Shown here one piece after another: positions 47,239 to 61,349 of a stretch of DNA of 64,000 bases. The notes beneath the pieces are model-generated. The model was not told where the DNA came from. It saw only the letters and a list, made by a program, of their open reading frames with translations, and did not search any database. Position 1 is the first letter of the stretch. Each line of letters begins with the position of its first letter. Source of the stretch: Nymphaea colorata (Eukaryota > Streptophyta > Magnoliopsida > Nymphaeales > Nymphaeaceae); NCBI RefSeq assembly GCF_008831285.2, contig NC_045144.1:16929616-16993615 (forward strand), in the 5' to 3' direction. The position numbers and the translations under genes were made by a program.

Positions 47239-48821
47239 CTGCCTAAAATTTGAAGTTCATTGGACCTGACCAATATATTTGAACTGAAGTTACAAAAACA
47301 AAGAACAAAAATTAATGCCAGCAAATGTGAGGGCCATTTACAGAAAAACTTTTAGAAAAAAAAAAAGCAAAGGAGGTTTTTCAGAAGTATGTGACACAAG
47401 GTTGGGCATCAAAGCGGAAATTTTCTAAATATATTTGTGTATTTTCTGGATCTAATATATAAGGAAACCATGCACCTTGCCTGAGTCCAGAGTAGAGGCA
47501 TAGGCAGTTGTGAACACAATGTGGGCAGTAGCCCAAACAAACAAAAAAAAAAGTTTATTTTCTTATTGATAGATTAGGGTAATTTTTTTTTGGATATATT
47601 GACGCTCTTTAAAGTTTAAATTTTTTAACTTATGTCTCGTAGCCTGATTTTTTTAGCTCTGTCCCTGTTCGAAAGACTTAGTTGCTACTTGCTAGAGCCC
47701 AGAGTTACATAACTATGGCAAGTTAGCTACTCAATCCGGTTACCTTGAGTTCCGTTTATTATTGCATATACATTTATGCTTTGACCTAACATTCTTGCCG
47801 TTAATATATGTGTAATATATATATATATATATAAAGCGGGAGAGTAATTGGTATGTTCCAGAATACAAACCAGACTACTTAAATACAATGGTTATGGTGC
47901 ACTTTGTGTGGTCTAACCTGGCTTTCACGATTTCAAGATTGAACGACCCTTCTAACATTGATATGTTGATGGTTGAGAAATCTCCATCTTTCATAACAAC
48001 AAACTATAACATGTTTGGTATTAAATTAGTTTTTATATACACATTAGGATGTTTTTATTTTGTTTAAAATATTTTTGGCAAAACAATTGAATGATCTGGT
48101 TTTTTTTCTGACCTAACGGTCTGGGATGGTGTGTGTGTGTGTCTATATATATATATATGTGAGAACTCTATATGTTTGACAAGTCATAATTTGTGAAATG
48201 TATGTAATATTTAATGATTATGCACAATTTTCTTTAAGAAAATTTCACTCAAAATCCCAACATTTTGATCATAATCCAGGCCTTCCGGGCAATGCCCAGC
48301 TTAACTTTGGTGGCGACTGTTTATGAGTTTCAACCTGGCCCCGGCCTCCGCCCCTGGTTGGGGCATACCAGACTCAAGTTTTATTGGGCTCGAAGGTCAA
48401 ACTTCGACTTAGACTTGGCTCTGCTTGGCTCGGCCTACCTACTTCCGAGCTAGTTATAGGACTGACTGTAATTTGTGGGCTCTACAGTATTTGATGGAAC
48501 CCCACTACACAATTTTGTATTGATTGAAGGGACGCATAAAGAATATGCTTGGTCTGATTGCTGTAATTTCTCCCACTATCTTTTACACTCTCTATCAGTC
48601 TTTAATATATATACTCCTTCCACTCACCCAACTATTCTCGATCATAGGTTATATTCAAATTAAAGTCAATTATGAAAAAAATACTTAATGATCAGCATGT
48701 ATGAGTGATAAGACTTAATCGAAAGCATATAATGCCCTGATGGTGTAGTCGAATAAGAAAATTGGGATCAAGTCACTACTTGTTTGAATCACCCATCATC
48801 ACGAAACACATGATTGGTTTT
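47239..48821. repeat. Block A (unit 2)
   Basis: Near-identical to 30346-31927. Confidence 0.72.
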
Positions 48822-49246
48822 GCCAGAGTGGTCGATAGAATGCGTTGACAACTAGATGAAAGACTTTAATGTTTGGTTTGCTTATGTTTTCTAAACTTTT
48901 TCATCGGTACTAGTTGGGATGCTGAAACTCTTACCCTTCCCCATCCCCAATAGCACATGATTGCTTTTGGTGGCTTGGGATCGGCATCGAGGCCTGGGCA
49001 TCGGGTTGGCCAGGCCCGACACCCGAAACTTGAGTTCAAGCCCGGCTTGAAACTCCACATCCGAGCATGTGCCCAGCTTGGTTACAACAAAAAAAAATAT
49101 TAATGTAAAACCAAAATTTTTAAATATAAAATATTTTTTTAGTAATAAAATATGTATCATTATTAAATAAAATTAATATTAAAAAATAAATTGGACCCGA
49201 TGCCCAGGCTTAGTCTTGTTGTGCTTTTCATTGGAACTAGAGATTA

Positions 49247-49558
49247 AGGGGGTATTTGGATGACATCCATCTCTAACCCAATTTTGTAAAAACTAGCTTT
49301 TATAAAAACCAAGTTTTTTACTAAGTTTTAGAAACTTGGCTTTTATGTTTTGGAGACATCCAAAACTTGATTTTGAATAGCTTATTGGGGATCAGGCTTG
49401 TCACTTTCTCTTACAAAGCCAGGTTTTCTTAAAATCGGGTTTTCTTCAAACTAGTTTTGTTGGCACCCAAACACTCCAAAAACGTGGTTTTGGAGGGCAA
49501 AACTATGTTTTGTTTTGCATTCAAAACCTGGCTTTCAAGTGTCACCCAAGCATCCCCT
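49247..49558. mobile_element. hAT-like MITE (unit 2 copy)
   Basis: 312 bp, same site as in unit 1 and in the left copy. Confidence 0.65.
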
Positions 49559-51941
49559 TAAGCTTTTTGAAAAAAAAAAAAACGTTCTTCATAGTCTTTT
49601 TACTTTTTCAATTTCCCCAGCCATCAAACATATTTTGTATAACGAAAAGAGTTCCAACTTATTTATTCAGGTGTGAGGTATCTACGTTTGGAGTACACAT
49701 CGGACCTATCAAGTTGTCGTCTTGTGGAGAAACCACACGGATGGTCAATGGATCGTGGATAACTCATCAGTTACCCATTTTAAAGACTGGATCTGCGAAA
49801 AAAAGGGAAAAGAAAAAAGAAAACGGGCTGTACCGATGAGTGCAACTAGGGCAAAACGATAAGAACATGGGGAATGGGGACGCAAACATGGGCTGCTTGC
49901 AGGCCATATACATTGCATGTCCTGTTTTCCCAGGAACGCCAAGCCGGAACGCTCTGTCCTCCCTTATTCTCTCCAACATGGCAGATAAGAACTCCGAGCT
50001 CCATGGGTACCACTTGTATGCAACAAAAAATAAAAGAAATAAATGTCAATATTATATTAAATTTTGTAGAAAATGTGGTATTGATAATTAAAATTAATAT
50101 ATGCCAATATAAGATGAAAAAAAAAACTATTATTTGTTTGTCATCAACTTAGCTCGGTAAAAAGTTTGCGGCTCCCTAAATCCTTTAATTTGGATACTTT
50201 TTTTTTTAATTCTTTATGATGTATACGTATATTGGATCTATTATGAGGACCGTTTGATGAATGAAACTCGAGTAAAGGAGAAGTTCCCTCATTCCTGGTT
50301 ATAGGGATGTCAACGGATCAGATGTAAATTGGATATCCTTTTTTTCGGATATTCACATATTCAGATTTGAAGATATGAATAAAAATACTCATATCAGAAT
50401 CCAAATCCAAAATCTGATTTCAGGATCCGTATCCGCTTTTTCTGATATTCACATATTCGTAGTCGAAGATGAACAAAGGAAAGTCATATCCAAATTCACA
50501 ATCTGAATCTGATTTTTATATTCGTACTTGAATGCAAAGCCGAATTTTGAACCGAATGTGGCCAATTTTCAAAATGTAACAGATGTGAATATAGAACATT
50601 TATTTAAAACTAAATCCTTTAAATCTGAGTATGGTCATGTATATTGAAACTAGAATGTCCTCGGATGTCATTTCCTAAATCCGAACCAGTGGTTCCCTGA
50701 GTAAAACGTGGAAAAAAAAAACGTCAGTTTGAAAATCAATGAGAATACTTGAAAATTATCTGTTAAAAAATAAAAACAGCATTGATTTTAAAAATATTAT
50801 CAAAATATTCAAAGCAGTAAGTAGTTAAAACAAACATTTTTACTGTTCTACAATCGGCCGTCAAACTGGTTCGGCTGAAGCCAATTCAGGCGCTGATTCT
50901 GAACACTGTACCGCTTAGTGTATAAATATACGTAGTGACTTCCCCAAGATACATGTTTTCAAGGCAAGGTGAGTTTTATAAGGAACCAAAATTTTCCCAG
51001 TAGAAGATATGGCGTCTGTGAGCATATATGGTCATGAACAACGTATGTTCTGCGTGCACAATCCCGAGGAGAAAATTTTCAAGCATTCTTTTATTGAAAA
51101 ATAATTATTAAAACAGGTCAAGTGACTACTTATAAAGACAAATGAATAGGTATAGGATTTTTTCATCACTATTCATCACTAAAGCATTCTCCTTCCAACA
51201 TAGGATTTTTTCTGTCTATTTTTTTTATATTATTGTATGCAAGTAACATAATAATATATTCACCTTATTTGAGATTTAGTTCTTTTGATGCAGGTTAGAT
51301 ATAGTTTCTGCCGATTTGTCTTGCGTGTCCTCTTATGTAGAGTGAAACAATCACGATCTTGTGATCCACTTTTATAAAAATCTAAGAATAGAATAAGAAA
51401 CAAAGAAAATATCTTCTAATATATAGTTCAGAAATTGTGGATAACCAAGCTTTTGGATCTTCTTAAATTCATAAACATTTTATAAGGTCTTTTATGTCGA
51501 TTCCATAGAGACAACCTAAAGATCATGACATCTGTGAGGCCAAGCAATTAGCACGTTAATGGCTTAGGGTTGGAAATGACTAAAATAACCTTGTTAGGCA
51601 TATGGCTTTGACCACCGAAAGAGAAACAATGATTAATAAAATTGAAAATAAGGGTGGGCAATGGGCTGGGAACTGAAAAGGTAATTGGGTACCCGGTTCT
51701 AATGGGCCAGGCTTGGGCTGTGGCTATTGGACACTTGACCAGCCTAATTAAAAAATTCACCATACTGGGTTGACCCGAATTGGGTTTAGGAGGCCGACCT
51801 GGCCGGATACATATATACATATATACTATTGTAACTTCTCGCCCGGCCTTTCTGTCTTCTTCCTTTCTCAGTGGCTTCATCCTGTGGCAGAGCGCCAGAA
51901 AATTTATTAGGTGGCCTTTCTATTCCGAGACTTTTTTCCTC

Positions 51942-51948
51942 TATAAAT
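51942..51948 (+). promoter_or_regulatory. TATA box of the X8 pseudogene (unit 2)
   Basis: TATAAAT, same context as 35047-35053. Confidence 0.55.
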
Positions 51949-52047
51949 GGAGAGACGCTACCGCCCACTCTTACTTGCAACAGCACCATAGACCACCTGA
52001 TCATCAATCTTTCCTCTTCTCCTCCTGTGATGGAATCTAGAGTGACC

Positions 52048-53138
52048 ATGAATTCCTTGGTTCTTCTTCTCCTGATGCTACTCTTCAGTCATGGTACTGA
52101 GATCTCCTATTATTTTTTTGTTATCTCACATTATTTGTTCCCCTTGTTTCTACTGTCCTAATCTCGAGTCCTGCCTATAGTTTTATGTGAATATATTTTT
52201 CTTTCTTGTTCGCTTCAATCTTCACAAATAACTTCTCATTTTGTTTTCGTGTTCTGACATTTTTTCAGGATCATTCGTGATGGTGGTAAACGGGCAGGTA
52301 CTTTTCTACAATCTCAAATAAATGAATGCTGAGATTTTTCTTCCTTACCGTTGCTTCTTTCAACAGAATTACTTGATTACAATGCTACATGTATATTAGT
52401 TCTTCTACCCTTAAATTGGCATTTCTATTTTTTCTGCTCTATTTTTTCTTGAAATTACAAATTCCATAGGCTGGTTTCTTTTTCCAATAGATCAATACTA
52501 CTTTATGTATATACCTTCCAATTTAACGTTTCGACTTGTTATTGAAAGAAATGATTGGTGCCCAAAAGTGTTTGAGATTCATGATTAAGTGAACTGGCTT
52601 AAAACTTCTAAGTGTCCATCTGTACCATACTCAATTGGATTCTGACCTGATCATCTCTAATGTATTTTGCTGTTACGGATTTGATCCATCTCTTGCACTC
52701 AGATCATTTGGTAAATAAGGTTTATAACTAATTAAGGGGAGTGTTTGATGAGCAGAATAGTTTTCGTCATGAAGAAACTCGCTATTCATATTGCCGGTTA
52801 GTTTAAACGGAAAAAGAAAATGCGTCCAAAGCCACTTAAAGATAATACACTTGAAAAGGAAAAATATAACACAGCTTGGTTGTGAACACAACCACACCTG
52901 GTGCATAGCGAGGCCTTCTACTGAAGAACCTATGCTTCAGAACAACATTGATTTCGCGTGCTCCAATGGCGTCAACTGCAGCGTGCTGGCTTCAGGGCAG
53001 GCCTGCTCTCTCCCAAACACCAAAATCAACCATGCCTCTGTTGTCATGAACCTCTACTAGAGTGCCAATGGTAGGCAACCCTACACTTGTAGCTTTGCCA
53101 ATTATGGCCTCGTCACCACTGTCCACCCAAGTAAGCCT

Positions 53139-53176
<38 letters not shown>

Positions 53177-54010
53177 AAGTGAGCAGACCAACTTGAAATG
53201 TCAGGCATGTTAGCATTTGAAGTACCAAATATTTTTGCAATAAGTGAATTCCATGTAATTATTGGGCTAGTGTATTGTAGGCCCATGTTTTCAGGTTGTC
53301 GGTGTAAGGATCATTTGGTGAGCCGGCATATGTGAATGAAGAATTTTAGACATTATGGCTATCTTAATGTAAATATCCGATTAAGTGATTGCGTTTTGGG
53401 ATATCACGTCATTTAATATGGTATGGGGTATTTTATAATATATAGATACCTGCATGCAATTATGAATTCTTTGATGGGTTGAATCTGTAATTGCTCATAA
53501 TATAAAAGGGTAGTGGTCCTTGGGGTCGTGCAAGGGGTTAAAACATCGCTTTCTAGGGTTGTCTCTTCTTCATCTGAGAAAAACCACACGTGCTCCGCAC
53601 AGGCCCTGGAAGATCCCACTACGATTTACCCACCAGTTGTTCAGATGGATTCAGATACGATTCCGCTACAGTTAAAGTATTGACTCAATGATTTATCATG
53701 AATAAGATCCTGTTTTAGGACATATTCTCTGTTTGTGTATGCGTGAGGAAATCTCCCCAACAGTAGAAATTTACTTTAAGCTCCTAATTGACAACTTTTC
53801 CATTGAAAGAACACTTCTTATTAGGAAAATCATAAAATTTTATTTCTTTTTTTTTTTTGAATTATAAACAAAAGGTAGGCCTGCAATGGAAATCTCCCTA
53901 TTCCTTAGGTGGGAGTGAATTAGAAAACCCTTTCCCAGTAGGAGAAATTATCACGAAGAAGCTAATGCAGTTCATGTTTTGTAGGCGATGCCAGTTGTGT
54001 CTATCAGTAA
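52048..54010 (+). pseudogene. X8-domain gene copy, inactivated (unit 2)
   Basis: Exon equivalents: 52048-52093, 52269-52297, 52890-53130 and 53985-54010. It shares all three lesions of unit 1 (lost AG before exon 3, TAG at 53058-53060, SDASCVYQ end), so inactivation came before the 16.9 kb amplification. Exon 2 keeps VVNGQ as in the intact gene, whereas unit 1 has VVHGQ. Confidence 0.85.
53303..53762 (+). mobile_element. Solo Copia LTR in X8 intron 3 (unit 2)
   Basis: 460 bp, copy of 36410-36869. Confidence 0.82.
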
Positions 54011-54292
54011 ATATGCTACAGCAGGAGAGAATGAAGTAGAATCCTCCATCAATAAGGGTTTCATTGTAGTGATGGAGCAGCCGCTGCTGCTATCGGTCCC
54101 TCTATTTTTTAGAATTTTGGTTTAGGTCGACATGTGATAGCTTATGATTGGTCAGAGTAACACAAAATGCAGAGAAATAATTTTTTTATTGCTTCTACTT
54201 GATGCAGATATTTGAGCAACATTTTTTCTTGCTTTTTTACCGTTGATGTATCAGCATTTCCTTTAATGAAAAATTGCCAGGCAAAGCTTAAC

Positions 54293-54883
54293 CTTACTGA
54301 TATCAGTAACTGTTCAAGAAACTAAACACCATAAAGAATTTAGAAAAAAAAGTAAGAAGACAAAAAGTAAGGTCGTTCATCCCTGTAGAATATTCCATTC
54401 TAGAGGATGACTTCTCAATTCTACATATCAACACTGGAACAACACTAGAAATGAAATGATTCAGATAAACCATTCAAGCCAGATCCTCAAGCAAAATCCT
54501 TCTTCATGTCTCTCCTCTCCACCACAATGAACAGTTCTACAAATTTTTTCCACTTCTCATTTGTTAGAGGTCCAGGATACTGTCAGGTCCTTGGGATGAA
54601 AATATCCCTACCAACTTTTTAAAACCCACCATACCTAGGAAGATAAAATCAGAAGATTCTTTATATAAAGTCCTCTGCATTAATCTGCAAACTCATCATA
54701 CTTGACAGGTACATGACAAGCATTTTCAGACCCATTTTTGCAGAATTCAATTTGATGAGTTCTGTTTGGTGCAACAGATCCTTGCTTTTCCACAATTCTC
54801 TTGAACAGATTTTTCTGGAGAAGATGCTATTGAATTTGAAGTATCTATCCTTACAAATTAATGTTCATAGAGAACCAGAGCAT
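54293..54883 (-). pseudogene. Counterpart of the unidentified minus-strand gene remnant (unit 2)
   Basis: Copy of 37400-37990 with the same losses; no intact frame. Confidence 0.25.
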
Positions 54884-55053
54884 GTTAATTGCTCAAGGAG
54901 AAAGCACCAACAATCATGGTTAAGGGATTGTTTGTCAGCGGAAACACTTTGTGAGTTTTTCATGAATCTGCCTAAAAGTTTGTGGCATATTCATTACACA
55001 TAACTATTGTTCCGTGAACCTGCTCTAATATTTCGGGTGAAGAATATGTTCAC

Positions 55054-55757
55054 AAAAATGTAAGATTGCTAACTCATGACGGTTGACGACGGTTCCGAGC
55101 ATTTATTTATAACAAAATAAGGGCATTTTATTTTTTTATGAAAAAGAAAATGTTTGGATCACCTAGTAAAGTGGGTAGGCTCACCAATTAAGTAATATTG
55201 TCCATCAAAAGTTACTTGGTTGTTGTTATATATATAAATATATATATATTAAAATAAACCCATGGCTGTAGGTTTTTCTTTATATTTTGTGATTTTAAAA
55301 ACTGTTGTAAATAGTGCATTCAGGATGACAGTTCATTGGTCATAACTCTTTACACATGAAATCCATCATTTGTGATAGTTTTTATCATTGCAAAATATAA
55401 AAAAATCATCTAGTATATATATATATATATATAACTTATTTCTTTTTGTCAGATTTTGTGAAGAATAGGTAGTAAATTCAAATTCAGTTTGCAGTTAACT
55501 GAATTCAAATATGATTACCATTCAGGTGCACTTAATCAAATTTTAATCCAAGTGTGTAGAAATGTACAACGAGCTCAGATCAAGTCACATATTCCTTGCT
55601 CAAGGTTGGGTCGAGCATTACGAGATGTACTCAGCTTGACTCGGTAAAGCTCATGTCACTTGATTCATATTTTGTATGCACAAACAATCTTCTCTATGAT
55701 CCACACATGTTATAAATTTTGTAATAACAGGCTATCAATTACATAAATTAGCTATTG
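55054..55757. other. Spacer before the unit junction (unit 2)
   Basis: Copy of 38161-38865; (AT)n tracts only. Confidence 0.5.
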
Positions 55758-55897
55758 AGGACGCCATGAACAACAACACTGTAGACACTGAGGGCAAGAA
55801 CATTGGGCATAACGAGCATAAGCCAAACTCCAACTCTAGATACACATTACAAATTACAATGAGAGGGGGACAAAATGATTGTGAAGAGAAGTCACAA
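55758..55897 (-). pseudogene. STIG1 3'-flank relic at unit 2/3 junction
   Basis: Copy of 38866-39006 with the same abrupt join to the Gypsy ORF, as expected if units were amplified after the join formed. Confidence 0.75.
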
Positions 55898-55898
55898 A

Positions 55899-56628
55899 GA
55901 ACTTGGTGAAACATATTCCCAATATGTCAACCCTGCTTCACTATCTAGAAGTGTTGCAGACAAGTAAAAAAACTCTATGGTGACTTGCACCACGGGTCTT
56001 ATCTTCTTCAACAATGGAGAACACGTAATGGATTTTCGCACAGCTCGCCTCTTCAGAAAATGGGAGCATGTCAAAGTCGGTCACATATCCATAGCAATGG
56101 CAGCCGTAGCATTCCTTTACAGAGGGCTGACCAAATTCTCAATTAGGGATGCAGACTCGATAGAAGGATGTGTCTTCGCACTACAAGCATGGTTCTACAA
56201 ACACGTGAGGCTACAATCATGTCATTTTCAAAACACCAATGGCCAGTTATCTAGTATGGAGCACTACCGTAGGAAGTGGATGACTCAACCATCATTTGGG
56301 ACTTCTTTGGTAAAGAAGTCATCAAGTTAATATATACCTACAACCCAGTTAGAGGAAGTCTTCTATTAGGACCATTTTTCGTAGTTGAATACCATCCAGA
56401 GCGTTGCCTCGAACAATTCTCACTGTGTCAAAGGAAAGCCTATCCAATTGAGTCAGAAGGAGCCATCATAGAGTGTGAATTGGATAACGAAGAGTGGTCC
56501 GAGTTATACACCTATGCCCAATAATGTTGGAAATGATTTGCTCACTTTTATCTTGTCTTTGGTCCGAGAATGAGTCCCGAATATGTAAAATGGTGGGATG
56601 AAGTCCCCCCATCTATCCTTCTGTCCTA
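55899..56628 (+). pseudogene. PMD/DUF7745-like ORF, 3' half (unit 3)
   Basis: Almost identical to unit 2; one visible change is Arg to Gly (KVGHIS). Confidence 0.65.
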
Positions 56629-56854
56629 GATTATCATCTCTAGTTAATCATGCCAGGTTTTGTCAAGTTGTGTTGAACTTTGTCAAGCCTTGTCAATCTC
56701 ATCTTTCTTTCAATATGAAATCAAAATTTGTCGTTTTCTCCTTTATACAAATTATCTCTCATCAATTCAAATCCTAACATTTTCAATTTTTCTTCTTACA
56801 AGGTGAACATCTGCTTTATGGTCGAGACCAGAAGCCAACAAAGGAAAGATTGAA

Positions 56855-58228
56855 ATGAAGTTAGAGCAATCTTTTATGGGAGATAAGGGAGAAGAATCTT
56901 CCTCAGAAATACCTCCCACGATAGAAGCGAATGATCCAAAATTTAAAGAATACAGAAGATTTCGAAAATACATGATTATGTTCAATGAAGAACAAGCCCA
57001 GGCAGAGAGGACCAAAAAAAAGGGAAGACAACAAAGAAATATTCATCGAGCAGTTCCGACTCTTCTGAAGGCACTGCCATAGAATCCAGTAGTGAGGATG
57101 AACCAAAGACTCCCAAGATAAAGAACAAAGGAGAATCATAGAAAAAAAAATTCAGGAAGTTGAAAAAAGTTGAACGCAGTTCAACTCAAAGGAAAGAACT
57201 AAAGGAATTTCACCTGCGAAGATTTCTATGAAAGTTTTGAAAATGACAAGTATATAAAAAATTTACCTAAAAAATTTATAAAATTTGATGGCCATGGAGA
57301 CCCAAAGGCACATTTGGCTATATTATTTGCAGAATGCTATAAATTTCACTACAATCATAGAGCTCTCTTTCAATGCTTCCCAAGGTGGTTAGAGGGAATT
57401 ACAACACAGCGGTACCAGAAGCGTATCAATCCAGTTGAATTGAAAAATTTTGACAAATTAATTAACCTTTTCATCGAAAGGTTCATCCAGAATGTCGAAA
57501 CTGCACCAACAATCACCACGCTGTGTTTTCTCAAACAAAGGCCAAGTGAAAAGGTGAGGTACTTTATTCAAAGATGGAGGTCTTCCAGCAACAAGATGAG
57601 GGACCCAATCTCTGAATCCCACGCACTGGGACTGATCGTGAACAATTTGACACAACCACTGAGGAGCCTCATTTATAATGCTCCAATCAAGTCTTTTATC
57701 GATCTCACCGAGAGAGCAAAATGCATTGAAGCAGTAATTGAAAATCAAACTTTTGATGTTGTCATCCCGGTAAAGGTTAGGGAAGTTACAAAGCAGAACA
57801 ACGGGAGTCAAAATGCTCCGGCCAACATCATAGCCGATGCCGCCACCTTCAAAAAAGAAAGGGCAGAGTATCCCAAGAATAAAGGGGTAACAGACAAAGC
57901 TAGTAGCAGTAGCAACGGAACTAAAAACAAACATCCTAGATGAGGATACGATATAAAATTCACTCAATTACAGCAAACTTAAAAAGAAGTCATGCACATG
58001 TTGATTGAAAGAGGCACTCTGTTTTTTCCGAAAGTTTTCAACCCCTCACCAATGATGGGGAAAAACAAAGAACAATTATGCAAATTTCATCGTGCACCAG
58101 GACATGATACAGAAGATTGCCTTGTACTAAAAAATATTGTGCAATATGTACTCAACAAAGAAATCATCAAGGAGGTCAGTGAATAACCGGAAATCCTCAA
58201 AAACCCTTTTCCTAAACATGGAAAATGA
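56855..58228 (+). pseudogene. Gypsy gag (unit 3)
   Basis: Main frame from 57203. It carries the same three stops as unit 2. Confidence 0.78.
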
Positions 58229-58436
58229 ACAATTTCAATGGTCAAGTTTTCAACAAATCTTCAAGTCGTGGTGGCAAACAAAAGGGATACAGCATCCCTG
58301 GATTTCTTTGGGTTACTCTCCAAACATGATAAAGGATCTGTCAATGTACAAACTGGGTCGGGCAAACAAGACAGTTAGACAGAGATCGATCAAAAGTCAC
58401 AAATATGGGATCCTAAACCTTTGGAATCCATTTTAA

Positions 58437-59289
58437 GGAATTAGATTCCTTACCTCAAGTCAAGAAAGAAGAATTTAGCCCTAACAGGTGGAATGAATGG
58501 GCTTTTGGACTATATGAAAATGGTCCGATCGCCCAATTGGAGGCACGTCACATAATGATGCCTTACGCATAGTGGTAGAAACAAGGGACACTAGAGTTTC
58601 TCATGTTCTAATCGATGGTGGAGCAAGCGTGAATATTTGTCTACAGCAGACATCTTATACATTAGGCATAAGGTAAACCGACTATACTCCATCATCAATT
58701 TTCATCCATGGATATGATTGAACAGGACAACCTTGCATAGGATGTATATGTTTGGATCTGAATATCTCTGATACGTATCATTGGGTTTTATTCCATGTGG
58801 TGGATATAGAACCCTCATTCAATTTATTGCTTGGTGGACCATAAATCCATGCTACCATGCTACCAATGCGGTTCCTTCCACTCTACATCAGTGCGTCGAA
58901 TGGACTCACAACAGTAATACTTTAACGATCTATGCAGAGGATAGACAAAATCGTCTTGTGCATCCAATGATTCTAGTACCAATATATACAATCAAGGTAT
59001 CTAGTATTCGTGTCTGCAGAGAAGAAGAAATATCTCAAGGATTTAGCAAATTGGCCATTTAGAAACCAAAGAAACAAATGTGGGTGAAAAATGATACCAA
59101 GCTACAAACAAGTTACAAAAGTCATCCATTGTTCAAAAATTTTTGCTAGAATGAGAAAGGATTGGATTTGCTCATGCGCCATGGCTACCAGCCATTCACT
59201 GACCTTGGCAAACATAAAATGGAATCTTGGAACCAATTACCTTGATAGGACAACGAGAAACTCAAGCCTTGGGATGTCAAAGTTATGAA
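58437..59289 (+). pseudogene. Gypsy protease region (unit 3)
   Basis: Shares the 19-bp loss with unit 2 (near 58532); LIDGGASVNI is present near 58609-58638. Confidence 0.72.
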
Positions 59290-59500
59290 AAAGTGGATGC
59301 TGAGGAAGAAATTAACCCAGTACCTTTTGTCAAGAGCAACCACATAGGCGGATGTTCACCATCATTCTGAATCAACAAATCTGTTATCATTTTGTCATCG
59401 TTTTGTCATTTTGTAGTCATTGTACTCCAATAGACCAAGTGTCTTTATTTTGTAATACCTTCAAATTTGCAATGACATATGCAATTTACTTCCATATAAA

Positions 59501-60000
59501 ATGTCTCAAATCTCATATAACCTCTTTATAATCTTTAGGATGGCACCTGAGGATCAAACACCAAGAGCCTTCAAGGAGGTAAATCCAGAACTCACTGAAT
59601 CAGAATGTCAAGAGTTCATCCAAATAAGAAAGCAAGATCAACCGTCACCTTTGATTAATGATCCAATTGAGGAAATTAACATTGGCACGAAAGAGAATCC
59701 AAAGATTTTGCAAATCAAAACAAGTCTCTCAGCAGAAAAAAGAAAAGAGTTGAAAGACTTCCTCAAAGAGCATCAAGTAGCCTTTGCATGGACTTATGAG
59801 GATATGCCAGGACTCAATACAAAATTAGTAAAGCATCGACTACCATTGAAACCAAAATGCAAGCCAATCAAACAAAAATTGACGAAACTAGACCCACGTC
59901 TTAAATGACAGGTTAAGGAAGGTCTAAAAGACCTACTAAAGGTAGTCTTCATCCGAACAATTGACTATCATGAATGGTTAGCAAACATTGTGGTCCTAGT
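59501..60000 (+). pseudogene. Gypsy RT N-terminus (unit 3)
   Basis: Same 135-codon frame as unit 2, ending at the block-B junction at 60001. Confidence 0.8.
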
Positions 60001-61349
60001 TGTTTGAATCACCAATCATCATGAATCACATGACTGGTTTTGCCAAAGTGGTCGATAGAATGCGTATTGACAACTAGATGAAAGACTTTCATGGTTGGTC
60101 GACTTATGTTTCTTAAATTTTTTCATTGGTACTAGTTGGGAAGCTGAAAGTCTTACCCTTCCCCATCCCCAATTGCACGTGATTGCTTTCGGTGGTTTGG
60201 GATCAGCGTCGAGGCCTGCGCATCGGGCTGGCGCGGCCCGACTCCCGAAAATCGAGTTCAGGCCCGAGTCGAAACCCCACATCCAAGCTAGTGCCCAGTT
60301 TGGTTAAAACAAAATGAAAATTAATATAAAATAAAAAATTTTAAATATAAAATATATTTTTAATAATAAAATATATATCATTATTAAATACAAATTATAT
60401 TAAAAAATCAATTGGGCCCGATGCACAAGCTTAGTCCTGTTGTGCTTTTCATTGGTACTAGAGATTAAGGCGGAATTTGGTTGACATCCTTCTCTAACCC
60501 ATTTTTGTAAAAACTAGCTTTTAAGAAAACCAAGTTTTTTAATAAGTTTTAGAAACTTTGTTTTTATGTTTGGTGACACATCCAAAACTTGATTTTGAAT
60601 AGCTTATGGGGGATCAGGATTCTCACACTCTTTTACAAACCCAGGTTTTCTTAAAAGTGTGTTTTCTTCAAACCAGTTTTGATGTTCTTTATAGTCCCTT
60701 TACCCATTTCAATCTCCACAGCCATCAAATGAGTCTTCTATAACGAAAACAGTTCCAACTTAATTATTCGGGTGTGAGATATTAAGTTTGGAGCACACAT
60801 CGGACCTATCAAGTTATCATCTCATGGAGATGCAACATGGATGGTCAATGGATCGTGGATAACTCATCAGTGACCCATTTTGAAGACAGAATCTGCAGAA
60901 AGAAAAAAAAAAGAAAAAAGAAAACAGGCCATATGCATGAGTGCCACGAAGGCAAAACGTCAAGAACATGGGGAATGGGGACTAAAATATGGGCTGCTTG
61001 CAGCCCGTATATATCGCGTGTCCCATTTTTCCAGGAATGCCATGGCGGAACGTTCTGTCCTCGCTTATTCTCTCCAAGATAGCAGATAGTAGCTCCCAGC
61101 TCCGTGGGACCGTGGGTACCATTAGTACGCAACAAAATAAGAGAAGTAAATGTCAAAATTATATTAAATTTTGTAGAAAATGTGATATTGATAAATAAAA
61201 TTTATATACGTCGATATGAGATGAAAAAAAAGTTATTTGTTTGTTCTCAGCTTAGCTCGGTAAAAAGTTTGTGCCTCTCTAAATCCTTTAATTTGGATAT
61301 TTTTTAAAAATTCTTTATCATGTATACTTATATTGGATCTATTATGAAG
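60001..61349. repeat. Block-B 5' fragment (unit 3)
   Basis: Copy of 43112-44464. Small A-run and T-run losses begin here. Confidence 0.75.

Larger units (their letters stand above)
48822..55053. repeat. Block B (unit 2)
   Basis: Near-identical to 31928-38160, including MITE, X8 pseudogene and solo LTR. The spacer 49559-51941 has no gene. Confidence 0.82.
39008..55898. repeat. Tandem array unit 2, 16,891 bp
   Basis: Direct head-to-tail copy of unit 1, with all landmarks in the same order at an offset of about 16,891-16,907. Its right end is again the STIG1 3' relic joined to the Gypsy ORF at 55899. Confidence 0.93.
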